From assembly GCA_001687465.1 (NCBI GenBank), contig LVLI01000930.1, positions 1-29,281 of the forward strand: a DNA stretch of 29,281 nucleotides. The letters run 5' to 3'. This stretch comes from Halocafeteria seosinensis (taxonomy: Eukaryota; Sar; Bigyra; Bicosoecida). The translations under genes were made by a program, and so were the position numbers. Below the pieces are notes generated by a model. That model saw only the letters and a program-made list of their open reading frames with translations. It was not told the DNA's origin and ran no database searches. Below, piece by piece: positions 1-9,021 of this stretch (the stretch's first letter is position 1; each line of letters starts with the position of its first letter).

Positions 1-51
1 GGTATTCAATTTCCGCAAGAAGTGCGCTTCAAACCAATCCGGCTGTTTCGA

Positions 52-87
52 AATTTGAGGGGTATCGGGCTTATCACCCCTCAAATT
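52..87. repeat. 12-bp inverted repeat (hairpin)
   Basis: AATTTGAGGGGT at 52-63 is perfectly complementary to ACCCCTCAAATT at 76-87, leaving a 12-nt loop. Nothing nearby assigns it a role. It could be the end of an element extending left of the window, or a chance cruciform. Confidence 0.6.
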
Positions 88-392
88 CTCGAGTAATAAG
101 TGAGGAATACAAAAATCACATTCCTGGATGACTCTTTAATTTGCCCAACCAGTGCAGCGAACGCACCCGCAGGATAAGGATGTGATGATGACGATGATGG
201 TGGTGATCTGCCTGTGTACTCTCACTCTTCAGACTGTCTGGACACCCCAAATTTGAAACTAAGGAAAACCCCGAGCTACAGACCCTATCCGAGCAGTCCT
301 AGTAGTAGTGTGTAGTATTTATGGCCTACCGGCTAAGTGGAAATGTAACTGGGGCAGTGCTAGCACTACGGTTGTACAAGGACTCTATGAGC

Positions 393-433
393 ACACACAC
401 AAATGTGACAGATAGCCCACCGGCCGGGAAGTT
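393..433 (+). repeat. dispersed repeat, copy 1
   Basis: This 41-nt stretch matches 22617-22657 in the same orientation at 39 of 41 positions. It starts with an (AC)n run, then TGTGACAGATAGCCCA, then the palindrome CCGGCCGG. The match ends sharply on both sides, as expected for a short dispersed element or the end of a larger one. No target-site duplication is evident. Confidence 0.75.
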
Positions 434-793
434 GACCACATCCTCTATGAGTCTCTATCAGTGACCTGAGTGACCTTCATAGATAAAGCCGGCAACGGGG
501 TACAAACCAGTTGGACATCCGTTGTTTCCCCATTTTCGTACTCCTGCTATGACTCAAGTATTTTCCAAGCAGGTCGAATGATTGACCCAAGTCAACTGGG
601 GCTTGCCAAGATTGGGGGTTTCAATCAAATGCATCGTGCATCCTAATCAATCTTCGTCGCTATAGATTAGCAAAGTTTGAGCGGTTATGTTTTGGTTCGA
701 CAGGCGGGCGATGTGATGAAAGAATCTTCGTTGATCGCGCAAGGGAAACTCGCGTGCCATAGCTCCTGCCTGTCATTGAAATTGTTTTGATCG

Positions 794-825
794 GGCCCCC
801 AATTAATATTTGACTTGATGGTATC
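794..825 (+). repeat. 32-bp direct repeat, copy 1
   Basis: This copy is identical to 883-914, with an 89-bp start-to-start distance. It reads GGCCCCCAATTAATATTTGA and continues to GTATC. The spacer is not repeated, so this is a pair and not a tandem array. It lies upstream of a tentative gene end at 943. Confidence 0.85.
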
Positions 826-882
826 AATCAAACCTCCCTAAGATTAAGATGCATAAATATGGAGTGACGATCATTCCTTTCA

Positions 883-914
883 GGCCCCCAATTAATATTT
901 GACTTGATGGTATC
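883..914 (+). repeat. 32-bp direct repeat, copy 2
   Basis: This is the second perfect copy of the sequence at 794-825. It ends 28 bp before the predicted minus-strand stop codon at 943-945, so it would lie in that gene's 3' untranslated region if the gene is real. Confidence 0.85.
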
Positions 915-942
915 CAATTGCCTATCCTATTGGGCCTGCGCC

Positions 943-1423
943 TCATACCGATTCCATCGAAGGCTTCGAAACGTATCTTGTTGGAGGAAGTGTAAGAGAC
1001 TTCTCACGGCGCTCCGGGCGGTGAAGAGCCTCAGGATGTGACGTCAGCAATTCCTCTTGTGGAAGTGGACGCGTCCTTCTAAGGAGTTGAGTTCTTCTCA
1101 ATTGCGGAGCCCTGCTATCAGAAACTGACCGACCACTTGTAGCGAAGGAAGTACTGCCCAAAACTCGAGGTACTTGTAGGCAACTGCTTTCGCAGCCTTG
1201 AGCTCGTCCTTTGAATGGATATCGAGAATTTGCCACTGCCGTGTTCACAGCTCTTTCAAGTAAGCTTGGCCCAAGGGGAAATCTTCCGCTTGCTTTATGT
1301 TGTGCAGCTTTTGCTTATGTGGCCGATTTTTATATGTTATCATCTTTGAGTTCACTCTAATGATATTTACCACCCACTATGATCCATATTACCGAGGAAG
1401 GATCTGAGATTGAATTCTGACAT
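943..1423 (-). CDS. tentative small basic protein, two exons
   Basis: I do not recognise this gene. The model has exon 1 at 1423-1393 (ATG at 1423) and exon 2 at 1313-943, joined across a 79-bp GT-AG intron (1392-1314) whose size fits the introns of the well-supported genes here. The phases match and give 133 residues ending in TGA. The product is rich in Ser, Arg and Pro, with an arginine cluster (QLRRTQLLRRTRPLPQ), and has no membrane segment or known motif. It is divergent from the DsbA-like gene at 1626, with a 202-bp gap. The second exon is open for 371 nt, but there is no homology support and the first exon is only 31 nt, so this could be a chance frame. Confidence 0.33.
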
Positions 1424-1625
1424 ACTTCGATTCTGTTTAGCCTAACCAAGACGAAAGGAGTCATGGCACTATGTGCATCTCTATGGGTTCTCGCTTCGGG
1501 CCGAGTTGTGGCCGTCACGTGTGAACTTCACAGCACGTAACTTCACATTCTGTGGAATTTTCGTTTAGATACGGATTGTATGAAATCATAGGTGAAGTCA
1601 AGTGAGCGGTCAACGGGGTGATAAA

Positions 1626-2715
1626 ATGCCGCCTCCTATTCCATCGGCTCCCATTGGGATACCGCTGCTGCGAGCGTCGTCTTCGGTACCGAAATTATCC
1701 ATCAGTTTGTTCTGCGACTTGATTTGTCCATTCAGGTGAGCAATTTACCTTGATCCCACCGAGAATACTTGCCTATTCAACTTTACCTCTGTGTGAGTTT
1801 CCTTGCGCAGTGCCAAGCAATTCCTGGTTGTCCAACGCGAGGTAAGTTACCACACAGCGTCGAAGGAATCTCACCACACCGAGGAGGATCTATTTGTCCT
1901 CGTACAACTTACGTGGGTAAGCGTGTGTTTCTCTATTTGCTGAATGTAACTACAGTTGGTACCTCACCTGAAGCAAACCAATCCGGGCGAGGTCGACATC
2001 AAACTGTACTTCGTGCCTCAGCCGTGGCATCCTCAGAGCGGTACCCTGGTAGAAGGAGCTCTCTCGGTCCAGAAGGAGAAAGAAGAAGCCACGGTAAGAA
2101 AAAGAGGGGAAGTAAACAAAAAAAATCTTGGTTGATAAAGCAACCCGAACTTTGAATGCAAAGCAGGCAACCTTCGTAGAGCATTTGTATGATCAGCGAG
2201 AAAACTTTACTGACGACAAACTCTATGATTCTAGCCGGCGAGAGATATACCACAAACTTGCGGATATAGCAGAACGTACGTGCTTTAAAATAGCTGCTGT
2301 GCTAACTGTCCTAAGATGCACTTTTGGGGAACGTCACATCGAACAGAATCTGAGGTCAGCAAAGATGCTTTCTTGAAGAATTTGGAGCTGACTGAAGGTG
2401 GCACCCATGTAACGCTGGATCTTAAGTTCTATGCCAAGTTAGTATCCTTCTCTTGTTTGTCACCATATTTCTTGCTGAAGAGCGCGCGTGGTGATCTCGA
2501 GAGATATGCAGGTACCATCGGATGAACAGTATTCACGTCACTCCAACTGTCGTCATAAACGGCATTCAAGACCCATCGGTTTCCAGGTAAGCCAGTGTAG
2601 AGGATAAACGCGAAACATAGCGGTATGCAAAGTTCATTCGCTGCTGGAGTGCAGCTCTTTCACTAAAGATGACTGGATCAACTATCTCAGAGAAAAGTTC
2701 TCGCTATCCTGCTAA
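1626..2715 (+). CDS. DsbA-like thioredoxin-fold protein
   Basis: Model: 1626-1735, 1811-1841, 1956-2093, 2167-2275, 2347-2437, 2512-2586 and 2655-2715. All seven phases agree and give 204 residues. Near the N-terminus is FCDLICPFSAKQF, the beta strand plus CPFS active-site motif of the eukaryotic DsbA-like proteins in the thioredoxin superfamily. Then comes YFVPQPWHPQSGTLVEGA, the PWHP motif of that group, a helical domain, and SIHVTPTVVING with the cis-proline that packs against the active site. The active site is C-x-x-S, not C-x-x-C, so dithiol oxidase chemistry is unlikely; a monothiol role is inferred. There is no signal peptide. The 1842-1955 intron (114 bp) is uncertain: 1842-1916 stays open, and a shorter intron 1917-1955 would add 25 residues. 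The chosen version matches the family spacing better. Confidence 0.85.
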
Positions 2716-3301
2716 TATCAAACCTATGTAAATTCACAAGGAATCGCACGTTCTTCACCATTCCCATTCAGTATTCCCACCCAGTATTGCTTATAGAGGT
2801 GAGACTTGCTCACTGACATACTCATCCGCAGCGGCCTGGTTGGCTAGTCATGTCACAGTCCCAATCTGAGGCCACAGCTGGAGAACTGTGTGTAGTCATA
2901 GTCCAGCAACGGATAATAAATGGATGGACAATGCCATTGGGCATACTCCAGCGTCCCATACAGTTTTTGTAGCCAGCTCGTTAATGATCAGAGGATGATG
3001 CTCTGAAGACCAGTGGTAATACTACCAACTTAACGTGGTAATGCACGCAGTGCGAAAAGAAAGTAACGGGAGACACTTGACCTGCGCTCTTTAGCTCTTC
3101 CGCGTGGAGCAGCCAACAGCTGACTCGGACAACGCTCCGTCTACTACGGTGTCTAGTGGCCAGTCAGGTGAGTGACTGTTCCGTTTTCGTAGCTGCGTGT
3201 GCTCTTTGAGTCTGTCAATAGAGGCTACAAACTCAACCTCTTCTGTTGTAAGAATGATTTACGGGAATTGTACTTCTCTCGCAGCTTGAAATCGAAGGTA
3301 C
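2716..3301. other. intergenic; probable 5' UTR intron of next gene
   Basis: There is no open frame of note on either strand. A good donor (GTGAGT at 3168) and acceptor (CTCTCGCAG ending at 3284) bracket a 117-bp segment just before the ATG at 3302. After splicing, an in-frame TGA at 3287 still precedes that ATG. The segment therefore looks like an intron in the 5' untranslated region of the membrane-protein gene, with the promoter further upstream. Confidence 0.5.
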
Positions 3302-5071
3302 ATGGATGTCATTAAGTGTAGAATACCCATGGTACTCCTTGCGACCCGGGCGTCCGCCGACGTGGAGCCTGCCAGCCTGTACTTACAGGCAGTCAATGGC
3401 TTAGTCCCTGTCTCGTCAAAGTCGAGATATCACATCTTCATAAACAGAAAGACAATGACTCTTGCCTGTCTAATGGACTATCTCAACATATTTGCAAAGA
3501 GGACGAATCCATTCCCGTTGGCGGCGAAAGGTGACCTCGACGAGGCACGAGGCATTTGCGCTGTGCGAGCCTTCTTTGTATTCCTAGGCACGGCGTTGGC
3601 ATTGAGAGCCCTTGACAATTTCGCAAATAGTGAACATTGTGCGTATGCAGAGCATTGGGTAGGTGACAGAAGTCTCGATTTGACTCCGACGACCTTTGTG
3701 TGTTGGGAAGGATCGGAAAGAATATTTGACGACAAGTCATGCGAACTGGAAGGATATGTCTTTGACACTGGAAATCTGAGTGTCGGTATCAATGAGACGG
3801 CTTCATATAAAGCGATATTTTGGAATGTTCAACCTATCCCCAACTCTGGAGAGCTCGAAAGCTTTGAGCCTTCTGCTACTCCTCCATTTAGCAGGGAAAA
3901 GTGCGACGGAAACATAAGGGGACTACCAGTCTCCGGTACTATCGTCGACGACTGCGGCCTCGAAGGATGGAGATTGAATAATTCTTCACCAAGCATATGG
4001 GGGTTTTGCGTTGTCTTCATGTTCTCGATAATAATGCTCATTGTCTTTGAGTTCGCGCTGCTTCAAGTGCTCTACGATGACGATACAGAAAACATTGACA
4101 AGCGATATCGACGGTGGTTCTGGAAAGTTGCCGAGAAAGGCCTGGATTCAGGAGAGCCGACAAGTATGCCGAACTCAGTTAAAATATTCCGATTTATTTT
4201 GTACTCTGTGTGGTTATCTTTCCCTTCGGCATTGGTGGGAACTTCCTTTCCCGGCTGTCGGTCCACGATTGGAGCGTTCTATCCAATCTTTTGGTGAGTA
4301 TCCTTGCAAACTATGTAGCGTCTGAAATACATAATTGCGCCAATAGATTATATATTCGTACTTGTTTGCAGGGTAAAATCGCAAACTGTTTTTGCCGGAT
4401 TAATGATAGTTGTTCCAGTTGCTTATGCAGTGTCTTACATCGCCAGGGAGTCCGAGTCAAACAATGCTCAGAAATGGTACATAATTTGCGCGACAGTACT
4501 TGCTCGGTTTTACGGAATCACTGCTACAGTCTTGAACTTTATCATGGGGACTATAGTGTATCTGATTATCCTGTTCAGTGGTTTCCCAGAGGTATCCGTC
4601 CCAGGCTTTAATGTGCCGCTTACCGCGTGGCCCAGTGACCGGCCAAGTTTGATCGCCAGTCGGGTATTTGTCCTCTTAGTAGGCCTAGTCGATTTACTGC
4701 TTCTAATATTCAGTGCGATACAGTGGTTTGTATCCAAATGTGGTGGAGCGGGTTCACGGGAGAAATCCGATGACAACTCGCAGAGTGGAAAAATTGCAGA
4801 CGAACGATTAAATTCAGTGGCATCGACGGTAAATCCGGTTGCGAAAGGTCAGAACTCAGACAAGGAGACGGAAAAAACTGAGAACTCGAACACAGAATCA
4901 ACGGAAGAAGAAGGAGTAGAATGTAACGGAGCCACACCTACGGTGAACCCGGTGCAAATTGCCAGAGAACGGAACGCAACGGAAAGCGCGCAAGCAGAGA
5001 ACCCAGGGAACGCGGAATCCGAGCATAATCCTGAGTCACCAGGTGCTCATGATTCCTCTGCAAACCCGTAG
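3302..5071 (+). CDS. multi-pass membrane protein of unknown family
   Basis: Model: 3302-4293 and 4372-5071, joined over a 78-bp GT-AG intron that splits a Trp codon; 563 residues. A hydrophobic segment lies at about 85-105. It is followed by a roughly 120-residue loop with several Cys and N-glycosylation sequons (NLS, NET, NNS), which suggests a lumenal or extracellular domain. Further membrane spans lie at about 231-257, 294-312 and 330-350, with two or three more after that, the last ending in IFSAIQWFVSKC. The C-terminal tail of about 110 residues is acidic and disordered, and contains two TVNPV motifs. The start follows an in-frame TGA 15 nt upstream. I do not recognise the family. The alternation of long loop and helices could fit a receptor-like or transporter-like protein, but no signature supports either. 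Confidence 0.8.
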
Positions 5072-5754
5072 AGAGTTCCAATGTCCTGGTAACAACTAGA
5101 GCAGCATAATACTACATACACAGTAGCCAATGGTTAATGACGGCGTTTGTCATTTGTGGTTCGTAAATAGTGTAAAGCTACGTAGAAAATTTCAACTTTC
5201 CTTTCGCTGGTTCGCTGGTTTTCTTCTATGTAATCTTCTGGTAGGAGTATCCTTGAACACCTCTTGCTTCTGTCTATGTTATATCCTTTCGTGTGCGTTG
5301 TATTGCTTCTCCCAACCCGTGTATTTCGGCTTAACTGAGAGGACTGAACTTCTCTTATACACGACAACTAGACATGCTTTGCTCAGGAATATAACAAACG
5401 CATTATCATGGTATTTAATGTAGAGCTCTGAACATCCCCCAATACTGTACTATGAGGGGACAGGAGAGCTCAAGAGACACAGAAGAGAATCCATACTGAA
5501 CACAAACAGTTTCGTGTCGTGGTACGTATCCAATCACACGAAGAACGTGTGGATGTGTATATTCAACATGCCTCGGTGTCATCAAACTGAGGCAATACGT
5601 CTGAAAATCAGTCCAAACACAACAGCGGTTTCGGCCGAGCAGTTTGGAGACGTTGTTCTGGAGCTCCTTTGAGGGTTCGAATACTGCCTACTTAGGAGTC
5701 ACTGGAAGCTAAAACATTAAGTGTAAATATACGTTGTGCATAGACGTCATAAGT
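5072..5754. other. intergenic space between convergent genes
   Basis: These 683 bp separate the membrane-protein stop from the NIP7 stop and should hold both 3' untranslated regions. An open stretch at 5130-5423 (+) encodes a hydrophobic, Cys-rich string with no recognisable features and looks accidental. No canonical AATAAA is seen close to either stop. Confidence 0.5.
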
Positions 5755-6604
5755 CTACGATAGATCCTCCTCAACTCTTAGGTATTCACCAACATCTGCT
5801 TGATGAAGAACCACTGTCGCGGTAGCGTCTAGCTCTCTAGCTCGTTCCGTGGTCTGAGAGGAAACGCCAAATCCAAGAGGTTGGTTATTCATGGAGAAAA
5901 CTACTACCCCTGCGTATTGGGGGATGCCTTCGGTCATTCGAGCCACACCCCCTTTTGTGATATGATTTCCGTACAGAAACGTCATTTCGGAGGAGGGCTT
6001 AACCCACACCTTATACTGCAATACCAGGGAACGCACTTAACTCGTTAGCGTGAGTTCCCTCAGCTAGAAGACATCGACAGCTATGCTCATCTTACTTTTG
6101 CATATTGCGCCAAGTAATCAAGCGCTGTAATCTTCAGATGAAACTTGTTCGATTTTGTGAATTTGCCAAAGCATGTACCAAGAGATACTAATTGCTTCGT
6201 GCCAATATTCGTCGCTATACGCATCATTCGCTCACTGTAGCCATACAATGCATTCGCATGCAGGTCAAATGTCCAGACTCACAATATTCATCTTACCTGA
6301 CATAGTACACCCTGTCTTTGTGCAATCGGAAGCAGTATTTCTCATCCTGCCGATCAATGAGACTCTTTATATCCCGCCCGATGCTGTATTCGAGTACACA
6401 CGTATACAGACAATAAATGTCGTATGATAACGCAGTACGAGTGGCCTCACCACCCTTTATACAAGCGCCAATGAACTCGGAGTCAGTGGGGGACTTGAAG
6501 CTCACACACCATCGGGACTCCATCACTATTCATCAACTATCAGCTTACATCTTTGCTAACTTTTCAAAGAAGGTCTTTGTTTCCTCTTCCGTTAATGGAC
6601 GCAT
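5755..6604 (-). CDS. NIP7: 60S ribosome biogenesis factor NIP7
   Basis: Model on the minus strand: 6604-6549, 6383-6297, 6234-6096 and 6015-5755. The introns are 165, 62 and 80 bp, all GT-AG and phase-consistent. The product is 180 residues, the same length as human NIP7. It starts [18 protein letters not shown], continues with [15 protein letters not shown] and [20 protein letters not shown], and ends with the PUA domain (about 95-170): [34 protein letters not shown] and [15 protein letters not shown]7 is a conserved nucleolar RNA-binding protein needed for pre-rRNA processing and 60S subunit assembly. The gene is divergent from PYROXD1, with a 326-bp shared upstream region, and convergent with the membrane-protein gene. 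Confidence 0.97.
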
Positions 6605-6930
6605 CTTATGTGCCCTTTAATCCACCAGAACAGGCCCACAAATGAGGGTGCTAAATTGAAGTGTGTGTGCCACTGAGACAAGGCTTCCCTTATGGAGATA
6701 CCAGGACTGGCAAGAGCGAGTGCCAGAGTAAGAGGGAAATGTATACAGTGACCATGAACAAGACTTCCGTGACACCTACCCTGTATGCACGGTGCAGAGT
6801 CGGTGTAAAGAAGGACCTACGCATCACCTTCACAAAGTACGAGGTTCACAGCTCATTTCATGCAGTACCAGGGTATACGTCGTTTACGCACTGGTTTGTC
6901 CATGCTGAAAGAGTCTCGACCGTAGGATAA
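6605..6930. promoter_or_regulatory. shared divergent upstream region NIP7/PYROXD1
   Basis: This 326-bp segment separates the ATG of NIP7 (-) from the first ATG of PYROXD1 (+) and must hold both promoters and 5' leaders. I see no clear TATA box or repeated motif. An open stretch (6661-6930, +) ends in TAA immediately before the PYROXD1 ATG. It lacks a good ATG and any recognisable content, so I treat it as leader sequence. Confidence 0.45.
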
Positions 6931-9021
6931 ATGATGATGGCTTCGACATCCAACAAAAGACAGAAAGAGATGGAGAGTGCCAAGTATATCGTCGTGGGAG
7001 GCGGTATTGCTGGAGTGTCATGTGCTGAACAATTAGCTGCACATGATTCTCAGAGCAAAATTCTCATTATTTCCGCTTCCAGATCACTTAAAGGAGTACG
7101 TAGTTCTCAGGGTCCCCCGTCACTGAGAGAGACCTTCATTGACCATTCAATTGTCTGCAGATTCGAAACTATGTCCGTGTTACCTCCAAACTGGAAGAAT
7201 TTGAAGTGGTGGAGCAGTAAGTTCACTTCGCGCAAAACGCCCGACAAGGCAATGGACTTTGACCGTAGAGAGAATGATCTCATTGAAATATATACAGACC
7301 GCTTGATTTTATGCAACAAGACCATGACAATATTCGCGCGATACAAGCCCGGGTGGACCATATTGATTCTGAAAATAGAAAATTGTACACCTCTGGTAAG
7401 TTTAGTTGAGGGTTGGTTTTTAGCCACAGTCAATGTCATTTGCCTTCGGTGTATGGAGGGCAGATGGCCAAGTATTTGGTTTTGAGAAACTCTGCTTGGC
7501 TTCGGGTGGGAGTCCTAAACTCTTGTTCCATCACCCCTCTGTGCTCGGTATCAGAGATACTGAGACAGTGGAAGAGCTGCGCAGAAGATTGGCGGATGCT
7601 AAGCATGTCGTTGTCGTGGGAAATGGTGCAATTGCTTTAGAAACTGTACATTCCGTACGTATGCATGCGTGGTTTACTCGATTTTCAGTGTCGGTGCACC
7701 CTTTGCTTATGTGGGGATACAGATTAAAGATGTTGAGGTGACGTGGATCATGAAAGAAGACTATATGGGGAGTACATTTTTTGATGCAAGTGCGGATGGG
7801 TTCTTCCGTAGCGTTCTCAGCTCCCAAGAGAAAACAATCGCTGGTCACGGTAACGAGTCTTCCGGAACAGAGGCATCTGTCGTATCAAGTTCTGGAAGGG
7901 AAACTGATGTATACGGTAATGCACTAGGACCTAACTGGATGAAGCTACTAAACGAACGTTCTTCAGACGATAGGATAAATTGGAATTACTCCCGTAGCAA
8001 TTTGTATTTTGAGACTAACTCTTGGCCAGAAATGATACGAGCGCATGGTCCAGCAAGGACAGGTGTGCTACAAGACGGAGAATGGCATGAATTCCGCCAG
8101 CTGCGCACTGCACGAGGAACGAATGTCGACGGTTCTCTGTTTACGGAAGCAGACCCTCAATACGCTAGTGGTTCTAAGCTAGAGCTCCAACTTTCCTCCG
8201 GCAGGAAAATTTCCTGTGACCTGATAGTGTCTGCCACTGGGGTCCATCCGAATGTATCAATGGCAATGACTGCCCCGGCACCGACCAATGTTCAGGATGA
8301 TTTTGCCCCCTCAAACGACGGAGTATTTATGCTGGGAAAAGACGGGGGCCTGAGGGTTAACAGTAAGATGCAAACCACCGGTTCAAGCCACATATTTGCG
8401 GCAGGAGACTGTGCTTCAGTACGATGGCCTCCGTCGAAACTGTGGTTCCAGATGAGACTTTGGTCTCAGGCTCGGTTGCAGGGAATGTATGTTGCCGATT
8501 GTATAAACCTCGGGGACGAAGGAATCGAGAGCGAACTTTTCACTGCAGCCTACAATTTCGAGCTATTCACTCATATTACCACGTTCCTAGGCCTCAAAGT
8601 GGTTCTTCTTGGACTGTACAACGGACAAGGTCTTGGAGAACACTATGAAGAAGCTATCAAGAACTGCAAAGTATCACGGACAGACAACAAAATCGAAGGC
8701 GAGGGCAACATTGAACATTCTGCAAATGACAGCAACCATGGAAATCAATTGATTGACGGGGGTAAACTCGCGTCGGAAGCGATGCAAACGGGCAACATAA
8801 AGATATTATACAGAGTCTCCCCTCCGGATACTACCAACAATTTCGAAGGCGAATACATTAAACTCGTCCTTCTTAATGGCCGTGTCGTCGGCGCAATATT
8901 AGTCGGAGAGACAGAACTCGAGGAAACGTGCGAAAACCTGATTCTCAATGGAGTGAATGTCCAGGCTCTCGACATCGACATCCTCAACCCTGAGGTCGAT
9001 ATTGAGGACTATTTTGATTGA
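6931..9021 (+). CDS. PYROXD1: FAD/NAD-linked oxidoreductase PYROXD1
   Basis: Model: 6931-7095, 7161-7216, 7298-7395, 7464-7654 and 7723-9021. The introns are 65-81 bp; two use GTACGT donors. The product is 602 residues. The N-terminal FAD site is YIVVGGGIAGVSCAEQLA (about 19-36). The second dinucleotide fold is HVVVVGNGAIALE (about 154-166), and the second FAD motif is IFAAGDC (about 394-400). Family blocks include IVSATGVHPNV, FELFTHITTFLGLKVVLLG, LVGETELEETCENLILNG and the terminal VDIEDYFD. As in human PYROXD1 there is no redox-active CxxC. The human protein protects the tRNA ligase RTCB from oxidation; the same role here is inferred. It exceeds human PYROXD1 by about 100 residues, mainly in inserts around 195-300 and 475-530. 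Three tandem ATGs (6931, 6934, 6937) compete as starts. The last 13 nt overlap the minus-strand neighbour. Confidence 0.95.

Larger units (their letters stand above)
1..942. other. intergenic region with repeats
   Basis: I see no convincing gene here. The stretch holds a 12-bp perfect hairpin (52-87), a GATGA-rich microsatellite-like run (about 183-208), one copy of a 41-bp dispersed repeat (393-433) and a perfect 32-bp direct repeat (794-825 and 883-914). The density of repeats, in contrast to the gene-packed rest of the window, suggests old mobile-element debris, but no terminal repeats or transposase frame can be seen. Confidence 0.6.

Noticed and set aside
1917-1955. 39-bp intron in the DsbA-like gene
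   Set aside because: It is in phase but much shorter than the others, and it leaves a 25-residue insert between the active site and the next conserved strand. The 1842-1955 intron removes that insert.
5130-5423. Hydrophobic 97-codon open frame after the membrane-protein gene
   Set aside because: It has no family features, lies in expected 3' untranslated sequence, and has an opposing open frame of similar length.
5673-5683. GGTTCGAATAC, resembling a tRNA B box
   Set aside because: The flanking bases do not form a T stem, and no A box, anticodon arm or acceptor stem can be folded upstream.
6661-6930. 89-codon open frame directly before PYROXD1
   Set aside because: It begins without ATG, has no recognisable content, and sits between two divergent start codons where promoters and leaders must lie.
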